Part shown: positions 53,086 to 62,519 of the stretch, piece after piece
Layout: each line of letters opens with the position of its first letter
Position numbering within the stretch: the first letter of the stretch is position 1
Source: Methylocystis sp. ATCC 49242
GTDB taxonomy: Bacteria; Pseudomonadota; Alphaproteobacteria; Rhizobiales; Beijerinckiaceae
Length of the DNA stretch: 64,000 nt
Assembly (NCBI RefSeq): GCF_000188155.2
Contig: NZ_KE124774.1
Location: 408,736-472,735 of the forward strand
Reading direction: 5' to 3'
Notes under the pieces: generated by a model
Told to the model about the DNA's origin: nothing
What the model saw: the letters and a program-made list of their open reading frames with translations, nothing else
The model's database searches: none
Translations under genes and position numbers: made by a program

Positions 53086-55674
53086 TCAGCGCGGAATGGC
53101 GGTGCGCACGCCGTCGTTCACCAGAACGGAGCCGAGGCCGTAGTTGAACCGCGCTTCGCCGAGAGTGCGGAAATTCAGGCTCACCATCACAGTCTGGTTG
53201 CGCGCCGGCAGGCCCGTATAGGACTGCGGCTGGTAAATCTGCGAATAATTGACCATGAGCGTCGTGCACTCGTCATGGTATCCGACCCCGGCTCCGAGCG
53301 CGGCCACCGAGAACAGCGGAGCGGTGCCGGTCAGGTTGATGCCCGTGAATTGCGTATAAAGCCACGGGTTTTCAGTATACCGGTTGTAGAGGTAGCGGCT
53401 CATGTCGAAGGTGACGGAGCCGGTCATGAAGTAGTTTTTGGTGATATCGTAACGGCCCGCCGCGGACATGCCCTGTCGGCGCACGTCGAAGCCGATCGCG
53501 GGCTGCGCGGAGTAATTCGCATATTGGAGGTCGACAGAGATCGGATTCAGATTGAACGACGCGAGAAGATCGAGCCGCCGCATCTGCATGTTGTCCTTGT
53601 CGAACCGGCCTTTGGCGACAAAATTGACCCATGACGCGGGGGCGAAGGCGAGGCGGCCGACGAGGTCGGAAGTGCGCGAGTCGAGGCCGGAGTTGAGGCC
53701 GACATTAGCGGCGTCCGCCGTAGAGTAGGAGTTATTGCCGGCGATCTGGCGGGACTGACCGAACATGGCGTTGATGAATCCGCCGTTCGCCAGCGACAGC
53801 GTCGCCTGACCGCCGTAATTCAGACGCGTGCCGGTCTCGAAGCGGTCGTAGCCGGAGAATTTGCTCCACTCAAACAGGGTCGAATCGTCGAAGACGAGGC
53901 TCTGCGCGTCCATATTCACCAGCGACGGAATCGACGTCTGGTTCGGACGCGCGACGAGCTGGACGATCGGCTCGAACACGACATTGCCGAGAGGGCTGCG
54001 CGCCAGAATCGGGTAGCGCCATTCCGCGCCGACGCCGGGCAGCGCCTGGCCGCGGAAGCGGTTGTCCGACCCGTTCACGAAGAACGCCTGATTGGCGTTC
54101 GGGATCGGTGAAAAGGTGTTGGTGATCTGGTCGTAGCTGTAGATCGGATACAGACCCTGACGGTCGTAATCGAGATAGCTGCCGACGAAACGGGCGAAGG
54201 CGAAGCCCGTCCATACGCCGCCGACCGGATCGATGGCCTTGCGTTTCCAGTTCGCGCTGATCGTGGCGTGCTGGTAATCGCCGCCGACGCCGCGCAACAG
54301 GCACTGGCTCCCGTTCTTGTCGATGAGCGGGGAATAGATCGAACAGACGTTGTAGAGGCCGTAAACGACGTCCAGGCGGCGCGGATTGATCGATTCGTAA
54401 TTGGCGAGCTGGGCGGAGGTGCTCGTCACATTCGCGTCGAGTTCGACCTGGCCGCCAACGCCGCCCGTCTTCGCCGGATCGATGTCGAAAACCCGGTTGT
54501 AGTCCGTGACAGGATGGACGACGGACTGCTGCGCCTGCACGTCGTTGGGCGACAGGCCCTGGAAGTAGTAGCCGCGCATGTCGAAGAAGCTGCGCGGGCC
54601 TTGCCCGGTCAGATAGGCCGTCGACGACGTTTCACGGAAGAAGTAGTTCTGAAGCAGATAGTTGTACTGCTTGTAGTCCTGCAGGAAATAACGGTCGGAC
54701 AGCGCCGTGATGTCCCACCCCGCGCGCCAGCGGTCGTTGATCGCGAAGTCGCCGAAAGTGTGGATCGAACCGCGCCACCTGCGGTCGCCGGCGCCGAGCG
54801 GCGGTTGCGCGAAGGCGCCGGGGTCGCCGACATGCGTGCCTTCGGCGCGGATCGTGAAGCCGCCATTGTCGAAGCGCTTACGGAATTCGCCGGTCAGATA
54901 GGGGCCCTGGCGCGTGAAGACGGTCGGCGTGATCGTCAGATCGTAATCCGGCGCGATCGCCCAGAAATAGGGGACGCCGAAGCCCATGCCGAGCTGCGAG
55001 CGATAGGTGAACTGCGGCGTGAGGAAGCCGCTCTTGCGTTTGACGGACGGATCGGGCGACGACCAGAACGGCACATAGGCGATCGGCGTGCCGAGCATCT
55101 CGAAGGACGCGTCCTCGTAGTAGATCATCTTCTCGACATTGTCGTGGATGATCCGCTTGGCGCGCACTTGCCACATGCGAGGCTTCGACGGATCGTCCTT
55201 ACAGGCCTCGCAGGCCGTGTAGGTGCCCATGTCGAAGGTGGTCGTGTCGCCGGAGCGCTCGGCGCGCGGCGAGCTGAAATGGGTGTTGTCGGTGGTGTCG
55301 ACCTGCAGACTGTCGACGAAGCCCTGCTTGAAGTCGTCCGTGAGGTCAAATCGCTCGGCGCGGGCGATCGTGCCGTTCGTCTCCGTCAGCTTGGCGTGAC
55401 CCTCGGCGAAGACGCGCGAGGTGTTGCGGTCGTAAACGACCCGATCCGCCTCGAGCAGGCGGCCCTTGTAATAGATCTGCACGTCGCCGCGGGCCGTGAC
55501 GGTGTTCTTCTTTTCGTCGTAGACCATCTCCTTGGCCTCGACGACCATGCGCGCGCCATCGCCCGTCTTCGGCGCCGCGAGGGCGGGCGACGGCAAAAGA
55601 GCGGCCGCGCCCGCGAGCGTGGAGGCGCTGGCGAGGAGAGCGGAGAGGAAGCGGAGCCGGCGACGTTCAGCCAT
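53086..55674 (-). CDS. lptD: LPS-assembly outer membrane protein LptD
   Basis: 862 residues. Inserts lipopolysaccharide into the outer leaflet. The signal peptide ends PSPALAAP. An N-terminal LptA-like beta-taco (about 40-150, VVEAKEMVYDEKKNTVTARGDVQIYYKGRLLEADRVVYD) is followed by a large C-terminal barrel (about 200-862). Paired cysteines in TACEAC and later CSIY/QCLL would form disulfides, which the adjacent DsbA-like enzyme could make. The start ATG 55674 overlaps the lptG stop (TGATG), so the genes are coupled. The usual surA does not follow. Confidence 0.95.
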   Translation of the reverse strand: MAERRRLRFLSALLASASTLAGAAALLPSPALAAPKTGDGARMVVEAKEMVYDEKKNTVTARGDVQIYYKGRLLEADRVVYDRNTSRVFAEGHAKLTETNGTIARAERFDLTDDFKQGFVDSLQVDTTDNTHFSSPRAERSGDTTTFDMGTYTACEACKDDPSKPRMWQVRAKRIIHDNVEKMIYYEDASFEMLGTPIAYVPFWSSPDPSVKRKSGFLTPQFTYRSQLGMGFGVPYFWAIAPDYDLTITPTVFTRQGPYLTGEFRKRFDNGGFTIRAEGTHVGDPGAFAQPPLGAGDRRWRGSIHTFGDFAINDRWRAGWDITALSDRYFLQDYKQYNYLLQNYFFRETSSTAYLTGQGPRSFFDMRGYYFQGLSPNDVQAQQSVVHPVTDYNRVFDIDPAKTGGVGGQVELDANVTSTSAQLANYESINPRRLDVVYGLYNVCSIYSPLIDKNGSQCLLRGVGGDYQHATISANWKRKAIDPVGGVWTGFAFARFVGSYLDYDRQGLYPIYSYDQITNTFSPIPNANQAFFVNGSDNRFRGQALPGVGAEWRYPILARSPLGNVVFEPIVQLVARPNQTSIPSLVNMDAQSLVFDDSTLFEWSKFSGYDRFETGTRLNYGGQATLSLANGGFINAMFGQSRQIAGNNSYSTADAANVGLNSGLDSRTSDLVGRLAFAPASWVNFVAKGRFDKDNMQMRRLDLLASFNLNPISVDLQYANYSAQPAIGFDVRRQGMSAAGRYDITKNYFMTGSVTFDMSRYLYNRYTENPWLYTQFTGINLTGTAPLFSVAALGAGVGYHDECTTLMVNYSQIYQPQSYTGLPARNQTVMVSLNFRTLGEARFNYGLGSVLVNDGVRTAIPR

Positions 55675-56759
55675 CAGCCGTCCTCCGAATACAACAGGGT
55701 GAGAGTACCCAACATGCTCCCGACAAGCGCAGGCGACCATGCGGCGACGAGCGGGCTGATGAGCCCCGCGCCGCCGAGATCCGAGAGGACTTTGGTAACG
55801 ATATAAAGCACGAAGCCTGCCGCCACGCCACCCGAAAGGGTTTTGGCCACGCCGCCAAATCGAAAGAATCTTAATGAAAAACTAGCGGCTACGAGAACCA
55901 TGGCGACGAGAAGTAGTGGACGCGCCAGAAGCGTCTGGAATTGCAACCTGTAGCCGGTAGAGTCGAGGCCGGCCTCGGTCGTGCGGGCGGTCATTTCCGG
56001 CAGCTCCCAGAAGGGCGTGCCCTGCGGCGGAGTGGTGGCCGCGGCGGCCTGCTCGGGGGTGAGGTCGGTCGCGAGCATATAGGAAGCCACCGGCCGGGCG
56101 GGTTCGCCCGGCGCGCTCACGATGGCTCCGTTCAGCACCCAGACGCCGGGTTCGAGCCGGGCGCTCTGGGCTTCGACGCGCTCCAGAAACCCGCCGTTCG
56201 GCGAATATATGTTGACGCTGACGAAGGTCAGCTCCGTCCCGCCTTTGGCGGTTCCCATGGCGTGCATCACGGCGAGGCCGTCGACGCCGTGCTGGCGAAG
56301 CCAGACGCCATGGTCGATGCGCAGGCTCCCCGGCACCCCGAAAAGCTCCAGCTCCATCTGGTCGGAGCGCTGCTTCATGGAGGCGGAAAGGGGATTGTAA
56401 ACAGCGACTGAAAACACCCCGATGAGCAGGGCGGTCAGCACGGGCGGCGTGATGAACTGCCACACCGACATGCCGGCCGCGCGCGCCACGATCAGCTCGA
56501 GCTTGCGGGTGAGGTCGACGAAGGTCGCCATCGAGCCGAAGAGCACGGCGAAAGGCAGAATCATCTCCGCCGCGGCGGGAACCTTCATGGCGGTCATCAG
56601 CGCCACCATCCCCGCGCCGGCCTGTGGATTGTCGCTCGCCCGCCGCAGCATCTCGACGAAGACGACGACGAACATCAGGCAAAAGATCGTGAAGAAGATC
56701 GCCAGTATGGTGCGCATGAAGCGCCAGGCGAAATAGCGGGTGATGGTGACCCCGATCAT
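55674..56759 (-). CDS. lptG: LPS export permease LptG
   Basis: 361 residues. Inner-membrane subunit of the LptBFG extractor. Two sets of helices flank a large periplasmic jellyroll domain (about 105-260): N-terminal ITRYFAWRFMRTILAIFFTIFCLMFVVVFVEMLRRA with LPFAVLFGSMATFVDLTRKLELIVARAAGMS, and C-terminal FQTLLARPLLLVAMVLVAASFSLRFFRFGGV. GGAGG precedes ATG 56759. Its usual partner lptF is not adjacent. Confidence 0.93.
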   Translation of the reverse strand: MIGVTITRYFAWRFMRTILAIFFTIFCLMFVVVFVEMLRRASDNPQAGAGMVALMTAMKVPAAAEMILPFAVLFGSMATFVDLTRKLELIVARAAGMSVWQFITPPVLTALLIGVFSVAVYNPLSASMKQRSDQMELELFGVPGSLRIDHGVWLRQHGVDGLAVMHAMGTAKGGTELTFVSVNIYSPNGGFLERVEAQSARLEPGVWVLNGAIVSAPGEPARPVASYMLATDLTPEQAAAATTPPQGTPFWELPEMTARTTEAGLDSTGYRLQFQTLLARPLLLVAMVLVAASFSLRFFRFGGVAKTLSGGVAAGFVLYIVTKVLSDLGGAGLISPLVAAWSPALVGSMLGTLTLLYSEDG

Positions 56760-57131
56760 GCGAGGGCCTCCGCGCCGGCGCCGGGAATCGGAAGCGTCGC
56801 GAGACGGCTCGCCGGAAGGTTCGGAGCGCAGTTTCGCGTCTTCGTCGCCATCGGCCGGGCGCCATCCTTTCCCTTGAACCATGCGCCGACGGGGCGCGTT
56901 GACTACGATGGCTAGACGCTCCGCCGCGCCGTGGCAAGCGCCGGCCGACCGCCGCGGGCGCTCCCAACACATTCATATTGCGAGCGTTGCTTTTGCGCCA
57001 CGCCACTCTCTCTGCGTCCCGATCGCGGCGATTTGGCGGCGCCATTTGACCCGGCCCCGTCGGCGGGATATTGCGCGACCAACATCCCGACGCGCCCGGC
57101 GGGCGCCCAATCTCCTTTCCACGAGGCAGCC
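56760..57131. other. Divergent lptG-pepA intergenic region
   Basis: 372 bp without a supported gene. The lptG frame stays open upstream but encodes Arg-rich, unconserved sequence. It is too short for lptF, which commonly lies at this position. It presumably contains the two divergent promoters. Confidence 0.5.
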
Positions 57132-58691
57132 ATGACTCTCAACGCCAAATATGAGGTCCAGACCTTCGACGAGGCGGAGGCGCTGCTGCGCACGCCCGAG
57201 GACGCCGAGCGTCCCCGCACCCTGGTGGTCTTTGCCGGCTCCGAGCTGGCCATGGCGGAGCGCGTCAGGACGCTGCTGAAGGACGCCCAGGCGCAGATCG
57301 CCCGCGCCGCGGCCGCCGCGAAGTTCAAGGGCAAGTCCGGCTCGTCACTGGAGATTCTGGCGCCCATCGGTGCGCCGGCGAGCCGCCTCGTCATCATGGG
57401 CGTCGGCGTCGCCAGCGCCGACGAGGGCGAGGAAAAGGCCGAAAAGCAGGCCAAATTCGAGGACTTCCTGAACCTCGGCGGCCAGACGGCGGCGAAGGTC
57501 GGGCAGGGAGCCAGCGCGGTCATTCTCTTCGACCTGCCGGAGACGCCGGCGGACGCCGCCGCCGCGGCGGCCCAGTTCGCGCTCGGCGGCTGGCTGCGCG
57601 CCTACAAATTCGACCAGTACAAGACGAAGAAGAAGGACGATTCCGACAAGGAGGGTCCGACCGAGGCGCATCTCGCCGTCTCCGACGCGGCTGCCGCGCG
57701 CCCGCTGATCGCCGAGGCCTCCCACACGGCCGAGGCCGTGGTGCTCGCCCGCACGCTGGTCAACGAGCCGGCCAACGTCCTGTCTCCCGCTGAATTCGCC
57801 CGTCGCGCCTCCGAGTTGATGAAGCTCGGCGTGGAGGTCGAGATCCTCGACGAGAAGACCATGGCGGAACTCGGCATGCGGGCGCTTCTCGGCGTCGGGC
57901 AGGGCTCGGAGAACGAGAGCCGCCTCGTGGTGCTGCGCTGGAACGGCGGCGCGGCGGATGCGGCGCCGATCGCCTTCGTGGGCAAGGGCGTGGTTTTCGA
58001 CACCGGCGGCATCTCGATCAAGCCGGCCGCCTCGATGGAGGATATGAAGGGCGACATGGCCGGCGCCGCCGCCGTCACCGGCGCGCTGCACGCCATCGCC
58101 GCCCGCAAGGCCAAGGCCAATGTCGTCGGCGTTCTGGGTCTCGTCGAGAACATGCCCGACGGGAAGGCGCAGCGGCCGGGCGACATTGTCAGGTCCATGT
58201 CCGGCCAGACCATCGAGGTCATCAATACGGATGCCGAAGGCCGCCTCGTGCTCGCCGACGCGCTGACCTATGTCATCGAAAAGCACAAACCCGCGGCGAT
58301 CGTCGATCTTGCGACGCTGACCGGCGCGATTCTGGTCGCGCTGGGGCAGGAATATGGCGGCCTCTTCTCCAACAATGACGAGCTTGCTGACCGGCTGACC
58401 AAGGCCGGGACCGCGACGGGCGAGAAGCTGTGGCGCTTCCCGATGGGGCCGGCATACGACAAGTTGATCGATTCGAAATTCGCCGACATGAAGAACACCG
58501 GCGGGCGCCACGCGGGCTCCATCACCGCCGCGCAATTCCTGAAGCGCTTCGTCGGCAAGACCCCCTGGGCGCATCTCGACATCGCCGGCACCGGCATGGG
58601 CTCGCCCGCGAGCGACATCAACCAGAGCTGGGGCGCCGGCTGGGGCGTGCGCCTGCTCGACCGGCTGGTACGCGATTATTACGAGGGGTGA
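57132..58691 (+). CDS. pepA: Leucyl aminopeptidase (M17)
   Basis: 519 residues. Cytosolic dizinc aminopeptidase. The C-terminal catalytic domain has [30 protein letters not shown] (metal-binding Lys/Asp) and the signature NTDAEGRL. The N-terminal domain (about 1-190) is normal length. ATG 57132 follows a purine-rich stretch. Its place opposite lptG and upstream of holC is conserved in the class. Confidence 0.96.
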   Translation: MTLNAKYEVQTFDEAEALLRTPEDAERPRTLVVFAGSELAMAERVRTLLKDAQAQIARAAAAAKFKGKSGSSLEILAPIGAPASRLVIMGVGVASADEGEEKAEKQAKFEDFLNLGGQTAAKVGQGASAVILFDLPETPADAAAAAAQFALGGWLRAYKFDQYKTKKKDDSDKEGPTEAHLAVSDAAAARPLIAEASHTAEAVVLARTLVNEPANVLSPAEFARRASELMKLGVEVEILDEKTMAELGMRALLGVGQGSENESRLVVLRWNGGAADAAPIAFVGKGVVFDTGGISIKPAASMEDMKGDMAGAAAVTGALHAIAARKAKANVVGVLGLVENMPDGKAQRPGDIVRSMSGQTIEVINTDAEGRLVLADALTYVIEKHKPAAIVDLATLTGAILVALGQEYGGLFSNNDELADRLTKAGTATGEKLWRFPMGPAYDKLIDSKFADMKNTGGRHAGSITAAQFLKRFVGKTPWAHLDIAGTGMGSPASDINQSWGAGWGVRLLDRLVRDYYEG

Positions 58692-58699
58692 GGGCGGCG

Positions 58700-59380
58700 A
58701 TGGCGGGCGATGCTGGTGGGGAACAGGCAGCGTCGCTGGGGTCGCGACGGAATCGCGTTACCCCTTTCGGCGAACTTGTCCTCGGCCCGCGAGGGGCGGC
58801 GCTTATGGGCAACCGGGGCGATCTGCACGACATAGACGGTCGGATCATCCGAAAGCGGAAAAGCGGCAATCGGCGTTGGATCGCCTGCTCGCTGTCGAAT
58901 GATACGGGCTGGCGTGTGCCCTTTGACAAGCCAGGTCACTACACGCCATTGTTTTTCGCCGATGAGGCGACGGCCTTCGCCGCGGGTCATCGACCGTGTT
59001 CGCAATGCCGCAATTCACATTACAGGCTTTTTCAAAACTGCTGGCGCGCCGCATTTGTGTTACCGAAGGCGCCATCCGCCGACGACATGGACACCGCGCT
59101 TGAAGCAGCGCGTATCGATGCGCATGGCAATCAAATTACACGCTCGATGCCGCTCGCCGACCTGCCTGATGGCGTATTTCTAACCCTACCGGAAGATGCG
59201 AACGCGCCAGTGCTCAAGTGGGGAGAGGCGCTTTTTCCCTGGTCGCTTACGGGGTACGGCGCGCCGAAAACGGCGCAAAAGACGTGTTTGGTCACCGTGC
59301 TGACTCCCGCGCCGATCATTGAAGTTTTTCGCCATGGCTATCGGCCGGCGACCGCCATCTCGCCCGAGCTCTGTTCGTAA
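58700..59380 (+). CDS. Conserved protein with Ada-like CxxC knuckle, unknown function
   Basis: 226 residues in a family of conserved hypothetical alphaproteobacterial proteins. Recognisable segments are VTPFGELVLGPRGAALMGNRG, RRWIACSL, YTPLFFADEATAFAAGHRPCSQCRNSHYRLFQ, LADLPDGVF and LFPWSLTGYGAP. The AGHRPCSQCR element resembles the second zinc-binding cysteine pair of the Ada N-terminal domain (GxRPCxxC), but a matching first pair is not obvious. It starts 8 bp after pepA and ends one base before holC, so all three are probably co-transcribed. Function not known. Confidence 0.65.
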   Translation: MAGDAGGEQAASLGSRRNRVTPFGELVLGPRGAALMGNRGDLHDIDGRIIRKRKSGNRRWIACSLSNDTGWRVPFDKPGHYTPLFFADEATAFAAGHRPCSQCRNSHYRLFQNCWRAAFVLPKAPSADDMDTALEAARIDAHGNQITRSMPLADLPDGVFLTLPEDANAPVLKWGEALFPWSLTGYGAPKTAQKTCLVTVLTPAPIIEVFRHGYRPATAISPELCS

Positions 59381-59381
59381 G

Positions 59382-59861
59382 ATGCCCGAAATCGCCTTCT
59401 ACCATCACACGAACAGCACGCTCGAGCAGACGCTGCCGGTGCTGCTGGAAAAGTCTCTGGCGCGAGGCTGGCGCGTCGTTATCCAGGCGGCGAGCGAGGC
59501 GCGCTTGCGGCGGCTCGACCAGTATTTGTGGTCCTACAGGCCGGAGAGCTTCCTGCCGCACGGGACGAAGGCCGACGCTTCGCCGCAGACGCAGCCGATC
59601 TATCTCACATGCGCGGCCGACAATCCCAACGGCGCCGATGTGCGCTTTTTTGTCGAGGGAGCGCATATCGCGCCCGTGCTCCAGAGCGACGCCGCCCCGC
59701 GCGAACGCGCCGTGCTGCTCTTCTCCGGCGAGGATGAAGCCGAGCTTGCAGGCGCCCGCGCGCAATGGAAGGAACTGCGCGACGCCGGTCATACGCTCGT
59801 CTATCAGCAGCAGGACGAGAACGGCCGATGGATCGTGAAGGCGCGGGAGCCAAAAGCATGA
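59382..59861 (+). CDS. holC: DNA polymerase III chi subunit
   Basis: 159 residues. Clamp-loader accessory subunit that binds SSB. Conserved pattern: MPEIAFYHHTNSTLEQTLPVLLEKSLARGWRVVIQA, LDQYLWSYRPESFLPHG and NGADVRFFVEGA. ATG 59382 matches homologues. Its stop overlaps the next gene by four bases (ATGA). Confidence 0.93.
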   Translation: MPEIAFYHHTNSTLEQTLPVLLEKSLARGWRVVIQAASEARLRRLDQYLWSYRPESFLPHGTKADASPQTQPIYLTCAADNPNGADVRFFVEGAHIAPVLQSDAAPRERAVLLFSGEDEAELAGARAQWKELRDAGHTLVYQQQDENGRWIVKAREPKA

Positions 59862-60562
59862 GCGACGATTTCGCCGACCGCCGCGCGAGGGCGCGAGAAA
59901 AGCTCGACGCGATCGATCCCCACAAGCGCGAAGGCGGCGTCGCCGCCGATCCCAAACGCGTCGAATGGTTCGAGGCGGTTTACGAACTCGCGGGCGACGA
60001 TCCGGCCGCCGTGCCATGGGCGGGGCTGGCGCCGCACCGGTTGCTCGCGCAATGGCTGGATGGGCGTTCGCTCGCGGGTCTTCGCGCGCTCGACGTCGGC
60101 TGCGGGCTCGGCGACAACGCCGAGGCGCTGGCGGCCGCCGGCGCGCGCGTGACTGCCTTCGATCTCGTTCCGCGCGCCGTGGAATGGGCGCGCCGGCGCT
60201 TTCCGCAAAGCGCGGTCGATTATCGCGTCGCCGATCTCTTCGAGGCGCCGCCGGAATGGCGCGGCGCCTTCGATCTCGTGCACGAACTTTACACATTGCA
60301 GGCGTTGCCGGACAGGCTGCTGCCCGACGCGGCGCGGTCGCTGGCGTCCTTTGTCGCCCCGGGAGGCGCGCTGCTCGTGATCGCCCGCGCGCGTGACGAG
60401 GCGCAACGCATCGACGGACCGCCATGGCCGCTGACGCGCGCGCAGATCGAGGCGCTCGCAATTGACGGATTACGGATCGCGTCACTCGAGGACATCGCCG
60501 CGCAGGGCGACATGGTCCGCCATTGGCGGGCGGAATTTGTCCGCGAGGAGGCGCGCGGTTGA
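59858..60562 (+). CDS. Class I SAM-dependent methyltransferase
   Basis: 234 residues. SAM motif I LRALDVGCGLGDNAEALAAAGARVTAFDL starts near residue 80. A VARRRFPQ-like post-I region and a motif around AFDLVHELYTLQALP follow, typical of thiopurine or small-molecule methyltransferases. Substrate unknown. It overlaps holC (ATGA) and the transporter ATPase start (TTGA), so it is embedded in the operon. Confidence 0.85.
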   Translation: MSDDFADRRARAREKLDAIDPHKREGGVAADPKRVEWFEAVYELAGDDPAAVPWAGLAPHRLLAQWLDGRSLAGLRALDVGCGLGDNAEALAAAGARVTAFDLVPRAVEWARRRFPQSAVDYRVADLFEAPPEWRGAFDLVHELYTLQALPDRLLPDAARSLASFVAPGGALLVIARARDEAQRIDGPPWPLTRAQIEALAIDGLRIASLEDIAAQGDMVRHWRAEFVREEARG

Positions 60563-61608
60563 GCGCGCCGCTGCTCGCCGTCGCCAATGCGACGAAGAGA
60601 TTCGGCGCCGTCGTCGCCCTCGATGATGTGTCGCTCGACGTCGGCCCCGGTGAATTTTTCGCCCTGCTCGGGCCGTCTGGCTGCGGCAAGACGACGCTCA
60701 TGCGCTGCATCGCCGGGTTCGAGACGCCGGACAGCGGCCGTCTCACGCTGAACGGCGACGATCTTGCGGGCGTGCCGCCCTACCGGCGGCCTGTGAACAT
60801 GATGTTCCAGTCCTATGCGCTCTTTCCGCATCTCGACGTTTTCGAGAACGTGGCCTTCGGCCTGCGTCGCAAGGGCGAGGCGCAGGAGGCGATCCGCGCG
60901 CGTGTGAATGAACTACTGGAGATGACGCAGCTGACGCCTTACGGATCGCGTAAAATCAATGCGCTTTCCGGCGGACAAAGACAGCGGGTGGCGCTCGCGC
61001 GCGCGCTGGCGCCGCGCCCGAAGCTCCTGCTGCTGGATGAGCCGCTCGGCGCCCTCGATCGCAAGCTGCGCGAGGAGACCCAGTTCCAGCTCAAGGAAAT
61101 CCAGCGCAGGACGAACACGAGTTTCGTCATCGTCACCCATGATCAGGACGAGGCGCTGGCGCTCGGCGACCGAATCGCGGTGATGCGCGCGGGCAGGGTG
61201 GAGCAGATCGCCTCGCCGGTCGACATATACGAGCGGCCAGCGACCCGCTTCGTCGCGGGCTTCGTCGGAGAGACGAATTTCATCGACGGGCGGATCGCGC
61301 GCGACGGCGGCGCCCGTCTCGTCACGTCCTTCGGAAATCTCGCGCGCGATCATTGCCCGCTGGCGGAGGACGCGCGCGCGACTCTCAGCCTTCGGCCCGA
61401 ACGCATTGCCGTCTCGCGCGAAGGCGAGGGCGTTTCTGGCGTCGTCGAGGATTTCGTGTTTCGCGGGGAAAATACGCTGTTGCGTGTGCGCCTCGCGCCC
61501 GACGTCGTGCTGCGCGTCCTGGCGCATGAGGCGCGCTATGCGATCGGCGATGTGGTTCTGCTCCAGATCGCGCCCGACGCCGGCGTTCTTTTCGGGGAGG
61601 AGGCATGA
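60559..61608 (+). CDS. potA: PotA-type ABC transporter ATP-binding protein
   Basis: 349 residues. Walker A GPSGCGKTT (38-46), Q-loop MMFQSYALFPHLDVFENVAFGL, signature LSGGQRQRVALARALA and Walker B LLLLDEPLGALD. The C-terminal TOBE domain (about 265-345) is typical of spermidine/putrescine or iron type importers. The start is TTG 60559, overlapping the methyltransferase stop, with GAGGAGG upstream. Co-transcribed with two permeases. Confidence 0.9.
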   Translation: MSAPLLAVANATKRFGAVVALDDVSLDVGPGEFFALLGPSGCGKTTLMRCIAGFETPDSGRLTLNGDDLAGVPPYRRPVNMMFQSYALFPHLDVFENVAFGLRRKGEAQEAIRARVNELLEMTQLTPYGSRKINALSGGQRQRVALARALAPRPKLLLLDEPLGALDRKLREETQFQLKEIQRRTNTSFVIVTHDQDEALALGDRIAVMRAGRVEQIASPVDIYERPATRFVAGFVGETNFIDGRIARDGGARLVTSFGNLARDHCPLAEDARATLSLRPERIAVSREGEGVSGVVEDFVFRGENTLLRVRLAPDVVLRVLAHEARYAIGDVVLLQIAPDAGVLFGEEA

Positions 61609-62519
61609 GCGTGCGCCGCAAGCTTTCCGTCAGTCAGCGGCTGGCGCTCGCGGCGCCATATGTCTGGATCGCGGCCTTTTTTCTCGCGCCGATGTTGCTG
61701 ATTGCGAAAATCTCCTTGTCAAATTCGGTGCTGGCGCGGCCGCCCTATGAACCGACTTTTTCGCCCTCCGACAGTATCGCTGCAATGTGGGCGAAGGCGC
61801 AGACTTTCACGCTCGACTCCTACCGCGCCCTCGCGACAGACAGTCTCTATCTCGACTCCTATCTTTCGTCGCTGACGATCGCCGCCATTGCGACATTCGT
61901 CACGCTGCTCGTCGCCTATCCTTTCGCGCTCGCCATGGCGCGCTCTGCGCAGCGCTGGCGGCCTTTTCTCATCGGCCTTGCCGTGGCGCCTTTCTGGACG
62001 AGTTTCCTCATCCGGGTCTACGCATGGATCGCGCTCCTGAAAGATGAGGGCCTCATCAACAATGCGCTGATCGCGCTAGGCTTGATCAATGCGCCGATCG
62101 AGATGTTCGCCACGCGCGGCGCCGTCGTCGTTGGCATCGTATATTCGTATCTGCCCTTCATGCTGCTCCCGATTTATGCGGCGCTGGAGCAGCAGGACGC
62201 GACATTGCGCGAAGCGGCGGCCGATCTCGGCGCTTCGCCCGCGCAAGTGTTTCTGCGCGTCACCCTGCCGCTCTCGCGGGACGGCGTCATCGCCGGCGCG
62301 CTTCTCGTTTTCATTCCCGCTGTGGGAGAATTCGTCATTCCCGATCTTCTCGGCGGCTCCGACACGCTGATGATAGGCCGCACCCTCTGGAACGACTTCT
62401 TCGCCAATCACGACTGGCCGGCTGCGTCAGCCGCCGCCATCGTGCTCGTCAGCCTGCTGATCATCCCGTTGCTGCTGTGGGAGCGCGCGCGGCTGAAGGA
62501 AGAGGGGGAGAGCCAATGA
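61605..62519 (+). CDS. potB: PotB-type ABC transporter permease
   Basis: 304 residues, six hydrophobic segments, and the ABC permease EAA loop LREAAADLGASPAQVFLRVTLP. N-terminal PYVWIAAFFLAPMLLIAKISLSNS is typical of PotB/PotH. Overlaps potA by four bases at the start and the next permease by four at the end. Confidence 0.9.
   Translation: MSVRRKLSVSQRLALAAPYVWIAAFFLAPMLLIAKISLSNSVLARPPYEPTFSPSDSIAAMWAKAQTFTLDSYRALATDSLYLDSYLSSLTIAAIATFVTLLVAYPFALAMARSAQRWRPFLIGLAVAPFWTSFLIRVYAWIALLKDEGLINNALIALGLINAPIEMFATRGAVVVGIVYSYLPFMLLPIYAALEQQDATLREAAADLGASPAQVFLRVTLPLSRDGVIAGALLVFIPAVGEFVIPDLLGGSDTLMIGRTLWNDFFANHDWPAASAAAIVLVSLLIIPLLLWERARLKEEGESQ

Noticed and set aside
54268-55806. A 512-codon plus-strand frame inside lptD
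   Set aside because: Antisense to a clear lptD; no motif and biased composition.
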